DNA of 64,000 nt from Olsenella uli (GTDB lineage: Bacteria; Actinomycetota; Coriobacteriia; Coriobacteriales; Atopobiaceae): the NCBI RefSeq assembly GCF_016900775.1, contig NZ_JACJKN010000011.1, positions 17,387 through 81,386 of the forward strand, in the 5' to 3' direction. The notes beneath the pieces were generated by a model. It was not told where the DNA came from and did not search any database. It saw only the letters and a list, made by a program, of their open reading frames with translations. The number at the start of each line of letters is the position of its first letter. Position 1 is the stretch's first letter. The translations under genes were made by a program, and so were the position numbers. Positions 52,139 through 61,760 of this stretch are shown piece by piece.

Positions 52139-53215
52139 CTAGGTGAAGCGCCTCTCGATCTCGGCGAAGAGCTCGTCGACGGCGTCGGCCTCGTCGACGG
52201 TGCGGATCTTCTCGCCGGACGCGAAGAGCACGGCCCTGCCGCGGCCGCCGGCAAGGCCGATGTCGGCGCCCCTGGCCTCGCCCGGGCCGTTCACCACGCA
52301 GCCCATGACGGCCACGGTGATGGGGGCGCGCACGGCGGCGAGGCGCCGCTCCACCTCGGCGGCGACGCCCATGAGGTCCCACTGGCAGCGGCCGCACGTG
52401 GGGCAGCTCACGAGCTCGGGGCGCAGGCGACGGAGCCCCACGGCCGAGAGCAGGTCCCAGGCCACGTTGACCTCCTCCACGGGGTCCGCCGTGAGCGAGA
52501 GGCGCACGGTGTCGCCGATGCCCTCCATGAGCAGGGCGCCTATCGCTGCGGCGTTCTTGACGGTGCCCTGGCGGAGGGTCCCCGCCTCGGTGACGCCGAT
52601 GTGGAGCGGCACGTCCGGCAGCTCGCGCGAGAGGGCGCGGTTCACCTCGACGGTGGTCACCACGCCGTGCGCCTTGGCGGAGAGCACGATGTCGGCAAAG
52701 CCGCGGGCGCGGAAGTGCTCGACGAACGAGGTCGCCGACCCCACGAGCTTCTCGACGTGCGTGAGGTCCTCCCGCTCGGCGAAGGCCGGGTCGAGCGAGC
52801 CCGCGTTCACGCCGATGCGAATGGGGATGCCGGCCGCGCCCGCCTCGTCGATCACGGCGTCGACGCGCCCCCAGCTGCCGATGTTGCCGGGGTTCACGCG
52901 CAGGGCCGCCGCGCCGCGCCGGCAGGCCTCGATGGCGAGCGCGTGGTCGAAGTGGATGTCGGCCACGACGGGCAGCGGCGAGGCGGCGCAGACCTTTGAG
53001 AAGCCGTCGAGGGCCGCCGCCGAGGGCACGGCCACGCGTATGATTTCGCAGCCCGCCTCGGCGAGGCGCTCGATCTGCGCGAGCGTCGCCGCGGCGTCTG
53101 CCGTGTCGGTCGTGCACATGGACTGCACGGACACGGGCGCGCCGCCCCCCACCTGCACGCCCCCCACCATGACGGGGCGCGTGAGCTCGCGCGCCGGACG
53201 GTTCTTCTCGCTCAT
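52139..53215 (-). CDS. ispG: 4-hydroxy-3-methylbut-2-en-1-yl diphosphate synthase
   Basis: The 358 aa product has the N-terminal barrel (VSVQSMCTTDT, LRVNPGNIG) and the C-terminal Fe-S site CPTCGRC plus GCVVNGPGEA. It converts MEcPP to HMBPP in the MEP pathway. It begins MSEKN 10 bases after the rseP-like stop and belongs to the dxr-rseP-ispG cluster common in bacteria. Confidence 0.96.
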   Translation of the reverse strand: MSEKNRPARELTRPVMVGGVQVGGGAPVSVQSMCTTDTADAAATLAQIERLAEAGCEIIRVAVPSAAALDGFSKVCAASPLPVVADIHFDHALAIEACRRGAAALRVNPGNIGSWGRVDAVIDEAGAAGIPIRIGVNAGSLDPAFAEREDLTHVEKLVGSATSFVEHFRARGFADIVLSAKAHGVVTTVEVNRALSRELPDVPLHIGVTEAGTLRQGTVKNAAAIGALLMEGIGDTVRLSLTADPVEEVNVAWDLLSAVGLRRLRPELVSCPTCGRCQWDLMGVAAEVERRLAAVRAPITVAVMGCVVNGPGEARGADIGLAGGRGRAVLFASGEKIRTVDEADAVDELFAEIERRFT

Positions 53216-53225
53216 GTGGCTACAC

Positions 53226-54611
53226 CTACCCGATCACAAAGCGGACGATGTCGTTTCTCAGCACGACGACGAAGACGAAGACGAAGAACGCGAGCCCGAG
53301 GTAGCTGAGGGCGCTCTGGGCGCGCAGGGAGAGCGGCCGGCGGATGACGAGCTGGATGAGCTCGATGAGGATCTTGCCGCCGTCGAAGGGCGGGATGGGC
53401 AGGAGGTTCATGAAGCCGAGCGACATGGAGATGGCCGCCGCCACGAGCGCGAGCTCGTAGGCGCCCGACGAGGCCGCCTCGGACGTCATGACCGCGATGC
53501 CCACGACCGAGGAGGACTGGTCGAGGACCTCCATGGTGTGCTGGGGCTGGATGAGCTGTGCGACGTAGCCCGCGACCTGGCCCGTATAGGCGAGCGTGGC
53601 CTGGGCGGCCTCGGGCAGGCTCGGGTGGTAGGTGGCCACGCTCGACGTGACGCCCAGAAGCTCGCACGCCTGCCCGTCCGGCAGGTCCACGCGGGCCGTG
53701 GCCTCGGCGCCGTCGCGGACGTAGGTAAGCTCGAAGTCCTCGCCGGCGTCGAGGTAGGGCCGCATGGCGGAGGAGAGCTCCTCCCAGCTGGCCACCGGCG
53801 TGTCGTCGACGGCGGTGACCTCGTCGCCCGGCTCGAGGCCGGCCGCCTCGGCGTAGGAGCCCGCCTCGACCGAGCCGATGACGCTCGCGTCGGAGTAGTA
53901 GTCCACGCCGCGCGCCATGAGCGCGCAGGTCACGATCACGAAGGCGAGAAGGACGTTCACGAGCGGGCCCGCGACGAGCATGGCGCAGCGCCTGATAAAG
54001 CCGACGCCCTGATAGGTGTGGGAGCGCTCGAGGGCGAGGAGCTCGTCGGGAGAGAGCTCGCTCACGTGGGGACTTCCCGCCTCGGTGGACCCGGGAAGCG
54101 TGAAGTCGTGCCCGCGGTCGTACTCGGTGAGGTGGTTGGCGTCGCGCGCGAGCGTCTCGAAGGCGGCGGGATAGTCGCGCTGGCCCGGGGCCTCGCCGAG
54201 CTCGGGGTCGTAGTAGGGACGGATGGACGCCCAGTCGCAGAGCGTGGCGAGAAGGTCGTAGGCGCGATCCTCGCCCACCCCGAGCTCGCGGGCGACGTCC
54301 GCGGCGCGCACGCGACCCCGCTCCATGACGATCTGGAGCGCGGGGGCGAGCAGCTCGTCGTCTGCGCCCTCCATGCCGCAGATGCGGGTGTAGCCGCCGA
54401 GCAGGAGCGGCGTGACGCCGAACTCGGTTCCCACCGAGCGGCTCTTGCGCGAGAGCTTCCAGCGGCACGGCAGGCCGAGGAAGAACTCCGTCGCCCTCAC
54501 GCGCAGCGCGCGGGCGACGAGGTAGTGCCCGCCCTCGTGGACGAAGACGAGAAGCGACAGGACGAGCACGCCCCAGAAGACGGCGGAGAGGACGGAAAGC
54601 GCGGCACTCAA
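53226..54611 (-). CDS. rseP: RseP-like intramembrane site-2 protease with an inserted helical domain
   Basis: The 461 aa product has the HEGGH zinc motif at 25-29, a central PDZ domain (about 245-330) and NLLPIPPFDGGK with the third ligand. Between the first helix and the PDZ lies an extra region of roughly 110 residues (about 82-195) that includes a helical, winged-helix-like stretch, VRAADVARELGVGEDRAYDL. TTG 54611 overlaps the dxr stop (TTGA) with GGAGGT at ideal distance. RseP-type proteases clip membrane-bound regulators or signal peptides. Confidence 0.87.
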   Translation of the reverse strand: MSAALSVLSAVFWGVLVLSLLVFVHEGGHYLVARALRVRATEFFLGLPCRWKLSRKSRSVGTEFGVTPLLLGGYTRICGMEGADDELLAPALQIVMERGRVRAADVARELGVGEDRAYDLLATLCDWASIRPYYDPELGEAPGQRDYPAAFETLARDANHLTEYDRGHDFTLPGSTEAGSPHVSELSPDELLALERSHTYQGVGFIRRCAMLVAGPLVNVLLAFVIVTCALMARGVDYYSDASVIGSVEAGSYAEAAGLEPGDEVTAVDDTPVASWEELSSAMRPYLDAGEDFELTYVRDGAEATARVDLPDGQACELLGVTSSVATYHPSLPEAAQATLAYTGQVAGYVAQLIQPQHTMEVLDQSSSVVGIAVMTSEAASSGAYELALVAAAISMSLGFMNLLPIPPFDGGKILIELIQLVIRRPLSLRAQSALSYLGLAFFVFVFVVVLRNDIVRFVIG

Positions 54612-55807
54612 CGGGAGACCTCCGAGAGAACGGCGAGGGCCAGCGCACGTGCGCGCGCGTCGACCTCCTCGAGCTGACCGAGCGACTCCACCCGCTCGGG
54701 GTCGGTCGCGTCCATGACGGCCGAGACCGTCCTCTCTATGTCGAGGAAGGAGCACAGGCCCTGGCGGAACCGCTCGTTGGCGACCTCGTTGGCCGCGTTC
54801 ATGGCGCACGGGAGGGTCCCCCCGGCCCGGCCCGCCGCGCGGGCGAGCGCGAGGCACCCGAACGTGCCCTCGTCCGCCTCGCCGAAGGAGAGCGGGTCGG
54901 ACGCGCACCAGTCGATGCGCTCGACGGAGGCGCCCCAGCGCTCGGGGTAGCTGAGCGCGTACTGGATGGGCGCCCGCATGTCGGAGCCGCCGAGCTGCGC
55001 CTTCACGACGCCGTCGACGAACTCGACCATGGAGTGGATCTTGCTCTCGCGGTGGACGAGCACGCGGACGGCGTCGACGGGCTGCTGGAAGAGGTGGTGC
55101 GCCTCGATGATCTCGAGGCCCTTGTTCATGAGGGTGGCCGAGTCGACGGTGATCTTCGCGCCCATGGCCCAGGTGGGGTGCGCGAGGGCGTCGGCCACGG
55201 TGACGGAGGAGAGCTGCTCGCGCGTGCGCCCGTAGAAGGGCCCGCCCGAGCAGGTGAGCCAGATGCGGGAGACGTCCTCGGGGCGCTCCCCCACCAGGCA
55301 CTGGAAGATGGCGCTGTGCTCGGAGTCGACGGGCAGCAGGCGCCCGGGGCGCGCGAGCGGCATCATGAGGTCGCCGCCACAGACGATCGACTCCTTGTTG
55401 GCGTAGGCGAGCGCCTTGCCCCCCCTGAGGGCGGCAAAGCCCGCGTGGATGCCCGCGAAGCCCACGAGGGCGTTCACGACCATGTCCACCTCGGGCAGGG
55501 TCGCGAGCTCGGTCACCGCGCCCGCGCCGAAGGCGGCCTCGCAGCCGGCCGGCAGCTCGGCGAGGGCGGGGTCTGAGGAGCGCGCGGGGTCGGCGATGGC
55601 CACGCGCGCGCAGCCGAACTCGCGCGCGGCCGCCACGGCGGCGGCCACCGACGTGTTGACGGAGACCGCGACGACGCGCACGCGGTCGGCGTGGCGCCGG
55701 CAGACGTCGAGCGTCTGGGTGCCGATGGAGCCCGAGCAGCCAAGGACCGCGACGCGCAGGGGCCGCGGGCGCTCCGCGCGGGGCGCGGTGTCCTCGAAAA
55801 TGGTCAC
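54608..55807 (-). CDS. dxr: 1-deoxy-D-xylulose 5-phosphate reductoisomerase
   Basis: The 399 aa product has the NADPH motif LGCSGSIGTQTLD, ANKESIVCGG, VDSEHSAIFQCL, the LTCSGGPF loop and ATLMNKGLEIIEAHHLF. It commits DXP to the MEP pathway. GTG 55807 overlaps the cdsA stop (GTGA) and follows GGAGG. Confidence 0.96.
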   Translation of the reverse strand: MTIFEDTAPRAERPRPLRVAVLGCSGSIGTQTLDVCRRHADRVRVVAVSVNTSVAAAVAAAREFGCARVAIADPARSSDPALAELPAGCEAAFGAGAVTELATLPEVDMVVNALVGFAGIHAGFAALRGGKALAYANKESIVCGGDLMMPLARPGRLLPVDSEHSAIFQCLVGERPEDVSRIWLTCSGGPFYGRTREQLSSVTVADALAHPTWAMGAKITVDSATLMNKGLEIIEAHHLFQQPVDAVRVLVHRESKIHSMVEFVDGVVKAQLGGSDMRAPIQYALSYPERWGASVERIDWCASDPLSFGEADEGTFGCLALARAAGRAGGTLPCAMNAANEVANERFRQGLCSFLDIERTVSAVMDATDPERVESLGQLEEVDARARALALAVLSEVSR

Positions 55808-56748
55808 AGGATGCCTCCAAAGAGCAGAAGGAAGAACGCGGCCATGCTGCCGAAGAGCATGGAGTCGGAGCGGTCGAGCAGGCCGCCGTGGCCGGGCAGG
55901 ACGTTGCCCGAGTCCTTGACGCCCACGCCGCGCTTGAGGCGCGACTCGAAGAGGTCGCCGATGACGCCCGCGACGCCCACGACGAGGCCGCACAGGACGG
56001 CCATCGCGACGCTCATGTCGCCCACGACGAACACGGCGAGCACGACCCAGACGATGACGGAGCCGACGATGCCCCCGACGAAGCCCTCGACGCTCTTGCT
56101 CGGCGAGATGCGCGGGGCGAGCTTGTGGCGCCCCAGGGCGGAGCCGACGAAGTAGGCGAAGGCATCGTTGGCCCAGACGGAGAGCATGACGGCGAGGGTG
56201 ACCAGCGCGCCCGTGAGGCCGGGGTCGAACTTGCGGATGAGCACGACGCTCGAGAAGGCGAGCGAGGTGTAGAGCGGCCCGAAGGCCGTCACGGCGACGT
56301 CGGCGACGCTCGCGCGCGGCGTGAAGACGTACCAGCACGCGCACGCCATGAGCATGACGAAGATGACGAGCGCGCAGGCGAGAAGCCCGGAGGCGAGGGC
56401 CGCGGGCGGGAAGAGCACGGCCGCGGCGAGGCCGATCACCTCGTTGGGCATCCTGCCGCCCATGCGGCAGATGCGGAAGAACTCCGAGCAGCACAGCCAC
56501 GCCTGGGCGACCACGAGCGCCGTCGTGGTGACGGGCCCGCAGAAGAGGCACGCGAGGGTGACGACGGCGTAGATAGCGCCGGAGGTCGAGCGCGTGAGGA
56601 GCCGCTCGGCCGAGCTGCGCGCCTTCTGGCCCGTGAGGTCGCCGGCGGCGCGCCGCTCCTCCTTGGAGGCGCGGCGGCCCTCGAGAAACGCTATCTGGCG
56701 GTCGAGCCCGGCTCCGCGCTCGTCATCGGGGCGGCGGGTCGCGCTCAT
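55804..56748 (-). CDS. cdsA: Phosphatidate cytidylyltransferase
   Basis: The 314 aa product has a charged N-terminus of about 50 residues, seven to eight helices, and the CDP-diacylglycerol synthase signature (SPSKSVEGFVGG, then GDLFESRLKR and DSGNVLPGHGGLLDRSDS). It makes CDP-diacylglycerol for PgsA. The start overlaps the uppS stop (ATGA). Confidence 0.95.
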   Translation of the reverse strand: MSATRRPDDERGAGLDRQIAFLEGRRASKEERRAAGDLTGQKARSSAERLLTRSTSGAIYAVVTLACLFCGPVTTTALVVAQAWLCCSEFFRICRMGGRMPNEVIGLAAAVLFPPAALASGLLACALVIFVMLMACACWYVFTPRASVADVAVTAFGPLYTSLAFSSVVLIRKFDPGLTGALVTLAVMLSVWANDAFAYFVGSALGRHKLAPRISPSKSVEGFVGGIVGSVIVWVVLAVFVVGDMSVAMAVLCGLVVGVAGVIGDLFESRLKRGVGVKDSGNVLPGHGGLLDRSDSMLFGSMAAFFLLLFGGIL

Positions 56749-57530
56749 GGCGTCACGACCCCGCCGAAGCGCCGCGAGCGTGACTGGAAGGAGGCCACGG
56801 CGCGCAGGAAGTCCCAGCGGGAGAAGTCCGGCCAGAGGGTGGGCGTCACGTAGAACTCCGTGTAGGCGAGCTGCCACAGGAGGTAGTTGGAGAGCCTGAG
56901 CTCGCCCGAGGTGCGGATGAGGAGGTCCGGATCGGGCAGGCCCGCGGTGTAGAGCCGCTCGGCGACGGCCGACTCGTCGACGTCCTCGGCCTCGAGCTCG
57001 CCCGCCGCGACCTCGCGCGCGATCTGGCGCGCGGCGCGGGCGATCTCGGCGCGCGATCCGTAGTTCACGGCGAGCGCGAAGACCATGCCGGTGTGGTCGG
57101 CCGTCTCGTCGAGCCCGCGCTGGAAGACGGCCCTCGTCCGCTCGGGCAGCGCGCCGAGGTCCCCGAGGAACCTCAGGCGCACGTTCTCCTGGTGGAAGAG
57201 CGGCAGCTCGTTCACCAGCGTCGTGGCGAAGAGGTGCATGAGCAGGTCGACCTCGCGCTGGGGCCGGCGCCAGTTCTCCGTGGAGAAGGCGTAGACGGAG
57301 AGCGTGTCGAGCCCGAGGCGAACGCTCGTGGTCACGGCCTCGCGCAGCGCGTCCACACCCGCGACGTGGCCGCGCGAGCGGTCGAGCCCGCGGGCCTGCG
57401 CCCAGCGCCCGTTGCCGTCCATGATGATGGAGACGTGCCGCGGGATGCGGTCGAGGTCGACGTCGGCGAGGCTGATGTCGGCGGGGGCGTCCGCGTAGTA
57501 CTCCCTGAGCTTTGCTTCGTCGCGCAGCAT
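56745..57530 (-). CDS. uppS: Isoprenyl transferase (undecaprenyl diphosphate synthase)
   Basis: The 261 aa cis-prenyltransferase has IIMDGNGRWA with the catalytic Asp, STENWRRP, and RTSGELRLSNYLLWQLAYTE near the C-terminus. It builds the lipid carrier for wall polymers. The start directly follows the frr TAA. Confidence 0.95.
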   Translation of the reverse strand: MLRDEAKLREYYADAPADISLADVDLDRIPRHVSIIMDGNGRWAQARGLDRSRGHVAGVDALREAVTTSVRLGLDTLSVYAFSTENWRRPQREVDLLMHLFATTLVNELPLFHQENVRLRFLGDLGALPERTRAVFQRGLDETADHTGMVFALAVNYGSRAEIARAARQIAREVAAGELEAEDVDESAVAERLYTAGLPDPDLLIRTSGELRLSNYLLWQLAYTEFYVTPTLWPDFSRWDFLRAVASFQSRSRRFGGVVTP

Positions 57531-58076
57531 TTAGATTTCCATGACCTCCGCCGTCTTGGCCTTCAGGAGCTCGTCGACCTTGGCGACGTAGGAGTCCGTG
57601 AGCTTCTGCACGGCCTTCTTCTCGCGCGACTGCTGGTCCTCGGGGAGCTCCTCGTCGCGCTCGATCTTGCCGTTGACGTCCCTGCGGACGTTGCGGATGG
57701 CGACGCGGCTCTCCTCGGCGAGCTGGCTGCACTCCTTGGCGAGCTCGCGTCGGCGCTCCTCGGTCGGGCGCGGGAACGGCAGGCGGATGCAGACGCCGTC
57801 GTTGGACGGGGTGATGCCGAGGTCGGAGCCCTCGATCGCCTTCTCGATGGAGCGAAGCGCGCTCTTGTCCCACGGCTCGACGACGAGCATGGAGGCCTCG
57901 GGCACCTTCACGGCAGCGAGCTGGGTGATCGGGGTGGGCTGGCCGTAGTAGTCGACCATGATGGGCGCCAGGATCTGGGCGTTGGCGCGCCCGGTGCGGA
58001 CGCGGGCGAAGTTGGCCTTGAGGTTCTCAAGGCACTTGGCCATGTTCTTCTCGGCACGCTCGGTGTACTGGCTCAT
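57531..58076 (-). CDS. frr: Ribosome recycling factor
   Basis: The 181 aa product has the family segments VRTGRANAQIL, LRSIEKAIEGSDLGITPSND, and IRNVRRDVNGKIE. It splits post-termination ribosomes with EF-G. GAGGAGGAC precedes ATG 58076, two bases after the pyrH stop. Confidence 0.96.
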   Translation of the reverse strand: MSQYTERAEKNMAKCLENLKANFARVRTGRANAQILAPIMVDYYGQPTPITQLAAVKVPEASMLVVEPWDKSALRSIEKAIEGSDLGITPSNDGVCIRLPFPRPTEERRRELAKECSQLAEESRVAIRNVRRDVNGKIERDEELPEDQQSREKKAVQKLTDSYVAKVDELLKAKTAEVMEI

Positions 58077-58078
58077 GT

Positions 58079-58801
58079 CTAGTCCTCCTCGACGACGGTC
58101 GTTCCAACATGCTCCCCGCTCACGGCGTCCATGAAGACGCCCGGGGAGTTGATGTCGAACACCATGATGGGCATGTGGTTGTCGTGACAGAGCGCCGTGG
58201 CGGTGGCGTCCATGACCTTGAGGTCGCGGTTCAGGACCTCGCGGTAGGTTACGGTGTCGTAGCGCCGCGCGTCGGGGTTGGTGCGCGGGTCGGCGTCGTA
58301 GATGCCGTCGACGTTGGTGGCCTTCATGAGGACCTCGGCCCCCACCTCGCAGGCGCGCAGCGCGGCGGCGGTGTCGGTGGTGAAGTAGGGGTTGCCCGTG
58401 CCGGCGGCGTAGATGGTGATGCGGCCCTTCTCGAGGTGCCTGATGGCGCGGCGGCGGATGTAGGGCTCGGCGATCTGGCGCATGTCGATGGCGCTCATGA
58501 CGCGGCAGTCCATGCCGTTGCGCTCGAAGCAGTCCTGCAGCGCGAGCGAGTTGATGACGGTGGCGAGCATGCCCATGTTGTCACCCTGGGCGCGGTCCAT
58601 GCCGGCGGCCGCTCCGGTGAGGCCGCGGAAGATGTTGCCACCGCCCACGACGATGGCCACCTGCACGCCGGCCTCCCAGACCGGCTTGATCTCCTCGGCG
58701 AGCCGCTGCGGGACGGCGGCGTCGATCCCGAAGGACTGCTCCCCCATCAGGGCCTCGCCGGACAGCTTGAGCAGGACGCGGTGATACTTGATGTCTGACA
58801 A
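58079..58801 (-). CDS. pyrH: Uridylate kinase
   Basis: The 240 aa product has [30 protein letters not shown] and [13 protein letters not shown] of bacterial UMP kinase. It makes UDP and is usually activated by GTP and inhibited by UTP. TTG 58801 gives the normal length and follows GGAGGT; longer frames are unlikely. TAGAAT at 58862-58857 may be a -10. Confidence 0.95.
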   Translation of the reverse strand: MSDIKYHRVLLKLSGEALMGEQSFGIDAAVPQRLAEEIKPVWEAGVQVAIVVGGGNIFRGLTGAAAGMDRAQGDNMGMLATVINSLALQDCFERNGMDCRVMSAIDMRQIAEPYIRRRAIRHLEKGRITIYAAGTGNPYFTTDTAAALRACEVGAEVLMKATNVDGIYDADPRTNPDARRYDTVTYREVLNRDLKVMDATATALCHDNHMPIMVFDINSPGVFMDAVSGEHVGTTVVEED

Positions 58802-58920
58802 GCCTACCTCCACTCGGTCGTGCCGCGCCCGCGCGCGACGCCTTGTTCGAGACGAGATTCTACCAGAGACGAACGCGGCGGTTCCGCATGCTCGGCGGAC
58901 CGACCCCGTAAGCACACGAA

Positions 58921-58951
58921 CGGGGCCGGCGAGAAGAACTCGCCGGCCCCG
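58921..58951 (-). terminator. Terminator-like hairpin after tsf
   Basis: A perfect 13-bp stem (58921-58933 with 58939-58951) has loop AAGAA and includes a copy of GGCGAGAAGAAC. On the minus strand it is followed by GTTCGTGTG, so T-tract support is weak. Confidence 0.6.
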
Positions 58952-58972
58952 AAACCGCACGTTGAGACGCGC

Positions 58973-59848
58973 CTACTCGGCGTCGCCGAAGGTGTAGCGG
59001 ATGAAGCTCATGACCTCGACCTCGTCGCCGAGGGACTTGCCCACGTTCTTGGCGAGCTGGCCGATGGTGACGGAGCTGTCCTTGACGAACTCCTGCTCGG
59101 TGAGGACGCTCTCCTTGAAGTACTTCTCGAGGCGGCCCTGGGCCATCTTCTCCTGGATGGCCTCCGGCTTGCCGGACTCGGCGGCCTGGGCCTTGTAGAT
59201 GGCGAGCTCGTGCTCGATCACGTCGGCGGGCACGTCGTCGCGGCGGGCGGCGACGGGCGCGGCGGCGGCGACCTGCATGGCCACGTCGTGCGCGAAGGTC
59301 TTGAACTCGTCGGCCTCGGCGGTCTCGGGCTTGCCGAGCTTGAAGGTCACGATGTCGGCGAGCTTGCCGCCCAGGTGGACGTAGCTGCCGAGGGCGCCGT
59401 CAGCGGCGGTGACGCGCTGGAAGCGGGCGATCTTCATGTTCTCGCCGATGACGTGGATCATCTCGGTGAGCTCGGCCTCGACGGTGGACTCGCCCATCGC
59501 GCACGCCTTGAGGGCGTCCACGTCGGCCGGGTCGTTCTCGGCGACGACCTTGGCGAGGTCGAGCGCGAAGCCGCAGAACTTGGGGTTGGTGCCCACGAAG
59601 TCGGTCTCGCAGGTGAGCTCGAGGATGGCGCCGAGCTTCTGGTCCTCGGAGACGTAGGTGGCGATGGTGCCCTCGTTGGTGTCGCGGCCGGCGCGCTTGA
59701 CGGCCTTGGCGATGCCCATCGTGCGGAGGATGTCGACGGCCTTGTCGATGTCGCCATCGGCCTCGACGAGGGCCTTCTTGCACTCCATCATCGGGGAGTC
59801 GGTCATCTCGCGGAGCTGCTTGACGAGGGCGGCGGTAACCTGTGCCAT
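58973..59848 (-). CDS. tsf: Elongation factor Ts
   Basis: The 291 aa product begins with a UBA-like region and MTDSPMMECKKAL, has ETDFVGTN in the EF-Tu-contacting core, and a coiled-coil segment near 180-230. It exchanges GDP on EF-Tu. GAAGAGGAGA precedes ATG 59848. It lies 30 bases after rpsB. Confidence 0.97.
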   Translation of the reverse strand: MAQVTAALVKQLREMTDSPMMECKKALVEADGDIDKAVDILRTMGIAKAVKRAGRDTNEGTIATYVSEDQKLGAILELTCETDFVGTNPKFCGFALDLAKVVAENDPADVDALKACAMGESTVEAELTEMIHVIGENMKIARFQRVTAADGALGSYVHLGGKLADIVTFKLGKPETAEADEFKTFAHDVAMQVAAAAPVAARRDDVPADVIEHELAIYKAQAAESGKPEAIQEKMAQGRLEKYFKESVLTEQEFVKDSSVTIGQLAKNVGKSLGDEVEVMSFIRYTFGDAE

Positions 59849-59878
59849 GGTGTTTCTCCTCTTCGTTCGTGAAGGTCG

Positions 59879-60634
59879 TTACTCGGCGGCGGGGGCGTCG
59901 GCCGCGGCCTCCTCGGCGGCCGGAGCGGCCATCTCCTCGGCCGTGATCTGCTCCTTGCCGGAGCCGGCGAGGACGGCGTCGGCGGCGAGCTCGCACATGA
60001 GGGAGACGGAGCGGATGGCGTCGTCGTTGGCGGGGATGCCGTAGTCGACGACGTCGGGGTCGGAGTTGGTGTCGAGCAGGCTCACGACGGGGATGTGCAG
60101 GCGGTTGGCCTCGCGGATGGCGATCTCCTCGCGCTTGGAGTCGACGACGAAGATGGCCTGCGGGAGGGCGAGCATGGTGCGGGCGCCGCCGAGGTTGGCC
60201 TGGAGCTTGCCGAGCTCCTTGGTCAGCACGGCCTGCTCCTTCTTGGGCAGCAGGCTCATGCGGCCGTCCTCGACCATGGCCTCGAGCTCCTCCATGCGCT
60301 GGATGCGGGAGCGGATGGTCACGAAGTTGGTGAGCATGCCGCCGAGCCAGCGCTGGTTGATGTAGGGCATGCCGCAGCGCTCGGCCTGCGCGGCGATGGG
60401 CTCCTGGGCCTGCTTCTTGGTGCCCACGAACAGCACGGTGCCGCCCTTGGAGGCGGTCTCCTTGAGGAAGGTGTAGGCCTTGTCGGCGCCGAGCATGGTC
60501 TGCTTGAGGTCGAGGATGTAGATGCCGTTGCGCTCGCCGAAGATGTAGGACTTCATCTTGGGGTTCCAGCGGCGGGTCTGGTGGCCGTAGTGGCAGCCGG
60601 CGTCGAGCAGGGTCTGGATAGTGATCTTAGCCAT
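59879..60634 (-). CDS. rpsB: 30S ribosomal protein S2
   Basis: The 251 aa product has [21 protein letters not shown], the inserted coiled-coil near 105-150, and [23 protein letters not shown]. The C-terminus carries an Ala/Glu-rich tail. AGGAGG precedes ATG 60634. It is the first gene of the rpsB-tsf unit with its own strong promoter. Confidence 0.97.
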   Translation of the reverse strand: MAKITIQTLLDAGCHYGHQTRRWNPKMKSYIFGERNGIYILDLKQTMLGADKAYTFLKETASKGGTVLFVGTKKQAQEPIAAQAERCGMPYINQRWLGGMLTNFVTIRSRIQRMEELEAMVEDGRMSLLPKKEQAVLTKELGKLQANLGGARTMLALPQAIFVVDSKREEIAIREANRLHIPVVSLLDTNSDPDVVDYGIPANDDAIRSVSLMCELAADAVLAGSGKEQITAEEMAAPAAEEAAADAPAAE

Positions 60635-60792
60635 GGTAACCTCCTGTGGTTGGTCCTCCGCGCGATGTCATCCCCGCTTCGCCACCCGGGACCTGGCCTG
60701 AGCCCCGGGCACCACGGCGGGCGGGTAGTCGCGCGTGCGTGATGGAACCGCGCCTCGGCGCGGCGTGTCGTGCGGACGCACAACGGACAGGA
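60635..60792 (-). other. rpsB 5' leader
   Basis: About 150 transcribed bases lie between the promoter and rpsB. They are GC-rich with several possible hairpins, for example around GCCCGGGGC and CCGGGTGGC. S2 autoregulates through such leaders in other bacteria; no specific known leader motif was recognised here. Confidence 0.4.
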
Positions 60793-60821
60793 AGTATAGC
60801 GGGACGCCGCGCCCTTGTCGA
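60793..60821 (-). promoter_or_regulatory. rpsB promoter
   Basis: TCGACA (60821-60816), a 17-base spacer and TATACT (60798-60793) read on the minus strand, with an AT-rich ATTTTT tract further upstream. Confidence 0.75.
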
Positions 60822-60854
60822 GCGAGACTGGCGAAAAATAGGGTCGTCCCCGCG

Positions 60855-61760
60855 CTAGGAGCGCGGGTGCGCCGCGCGCGCGGCCTGCCTCAGGCGCTCG
60901 ACGGACAGGTGCGTGTAGACCTGGGTCGTCGAGAGGCTCTCGTGGCCCAGGAGCTCCTGGACGCTCCTCAGGTCCGCGCCGCCCGAGAGGAGCTCGGTGG
61001 CGAAGGTGTGGCGCATCGCGTGCGGGGTGAGCGCCGGGTCGAGCCCCGCGAGGGCGACGTGGCGCTCGAAGAGGCCGCGCAGGGCGTCCGCGGACAGCGG
61101 GTTTCCCCGGGAGGAGAGGAAGAGCGCGTCGGTGGCGCGGCGCGAGCGGGCGGCCAGGGTGGGGCGGCCCTCCCGCAGCCAGCGCCCGAGCCAGCGTGCG
61201 GCCTCGTCGTAGAGCGGGACGATGCGCTCCTTGGACCCCTTGCCAAAGAGGCGCGCCTGGCGCCCGGCGAGGTCGACGTCGCCCAGGCGGAGCCCCGCCG
61301 CCTCGGACGCGCGGGCGCCCGTCGCGTAGAGCGTCTCCAGGGCCGCGCGGTCGCGAAGCCCCTCCGGCGTGCCCGCGTCGCAGGTGGCGAGAAGGGCGCC
61401 GACCTCGGCGTCTGACATCGCGTGCGGCAGGGGGCGGCCGGCCTTGGGGCTCGCGAGTGCCGCCGCGGCCGAGGCGTCGCACACCCCCTCGCGCGCGAGC
61501 CAGCGGTAGAGCCCGCGCAGCGCCGAGAGCCTCCGGTTGACCGTGCGCGGGGAGTAGCCCGCGCGGGAGAGCTCGGCGAGATACCCCCGCAGCTCGCGGT
61601 GCGTGGCGCTCAGCGGGTCCACGCCCGCGCGCCGCGCCCAGGACGCGAAGGAGGCGAGGTCGCACCGGTAGGACCTGACCGTGTTCGGCGAGAGGTTGCG
61701 GACGCGCGCGAGGTGGTCGCAGAAGCGGTCGATAAGCCCCTCGAGGGCGGGCTCGCTCAC
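60855..61760 (-). CDS. xerC: XerC/XerD-type tyrosine recombinase
   Basis: The 301 aa product has an N-terminal SAM-like core-binding domain (LSPNTVRSYRCDL) and the catalytic set Arg (ATGARASEAAGL), Lys (GKGSKERIVPL), His-x-x-Arg (HAMRHTFATEL), His (LLGHESLSTT) and Tyr (QVYTHL). It resolves chromosome dimers at dif. Position beside trmFO and dprA is typical of xerC or its equivalent, not a phage integrase. GTG 61760 overlaps the trmFO stop (GTGA). Confidence 0.9.
   Translation of the reverse strand: MSEPALEGLIDRFCDHLARVRNLSPNTVRSYRCDLASFASWARRAGVDPLSATHRELRGYLAELSRAGYSPRTVNRRLSALRGLYRWLAREGVCDASAAAALASPKAGRPLPHAMSDAEVGALLATCDAGTPEGLRDRAALETLYATGARASEAAGLRLGDVDLAGRQARLFGKGSKERIVPLYDEAARWLGRWLREGRPTLAARSRRATDALFLSSRGNPLSADALRGLFERHVALAGLDPALTPHAMRHTFATELLSGGADLRSVQELLGHESLSTTQVYTHLSVERLRQAARAAHPRS

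Noticed and set aside
49036..52146. 1036 aa plus-strand frame
   Set aside because: Antisense shadow of the hydroxy-acid oxidase and proS genes; also crosses the palindrome region.
52143..54677. 844 aa plus-strand frame
   Set aside because: Antisense shadow of ispG and the rseP-like gene with no recognisable domain.
60855..61760. Phage integrase marking a prophage edge
   Set aside because: The recombinase lies beside trmFO and dprA with overlaps, the normal place of XerC, and no phage genes are near.
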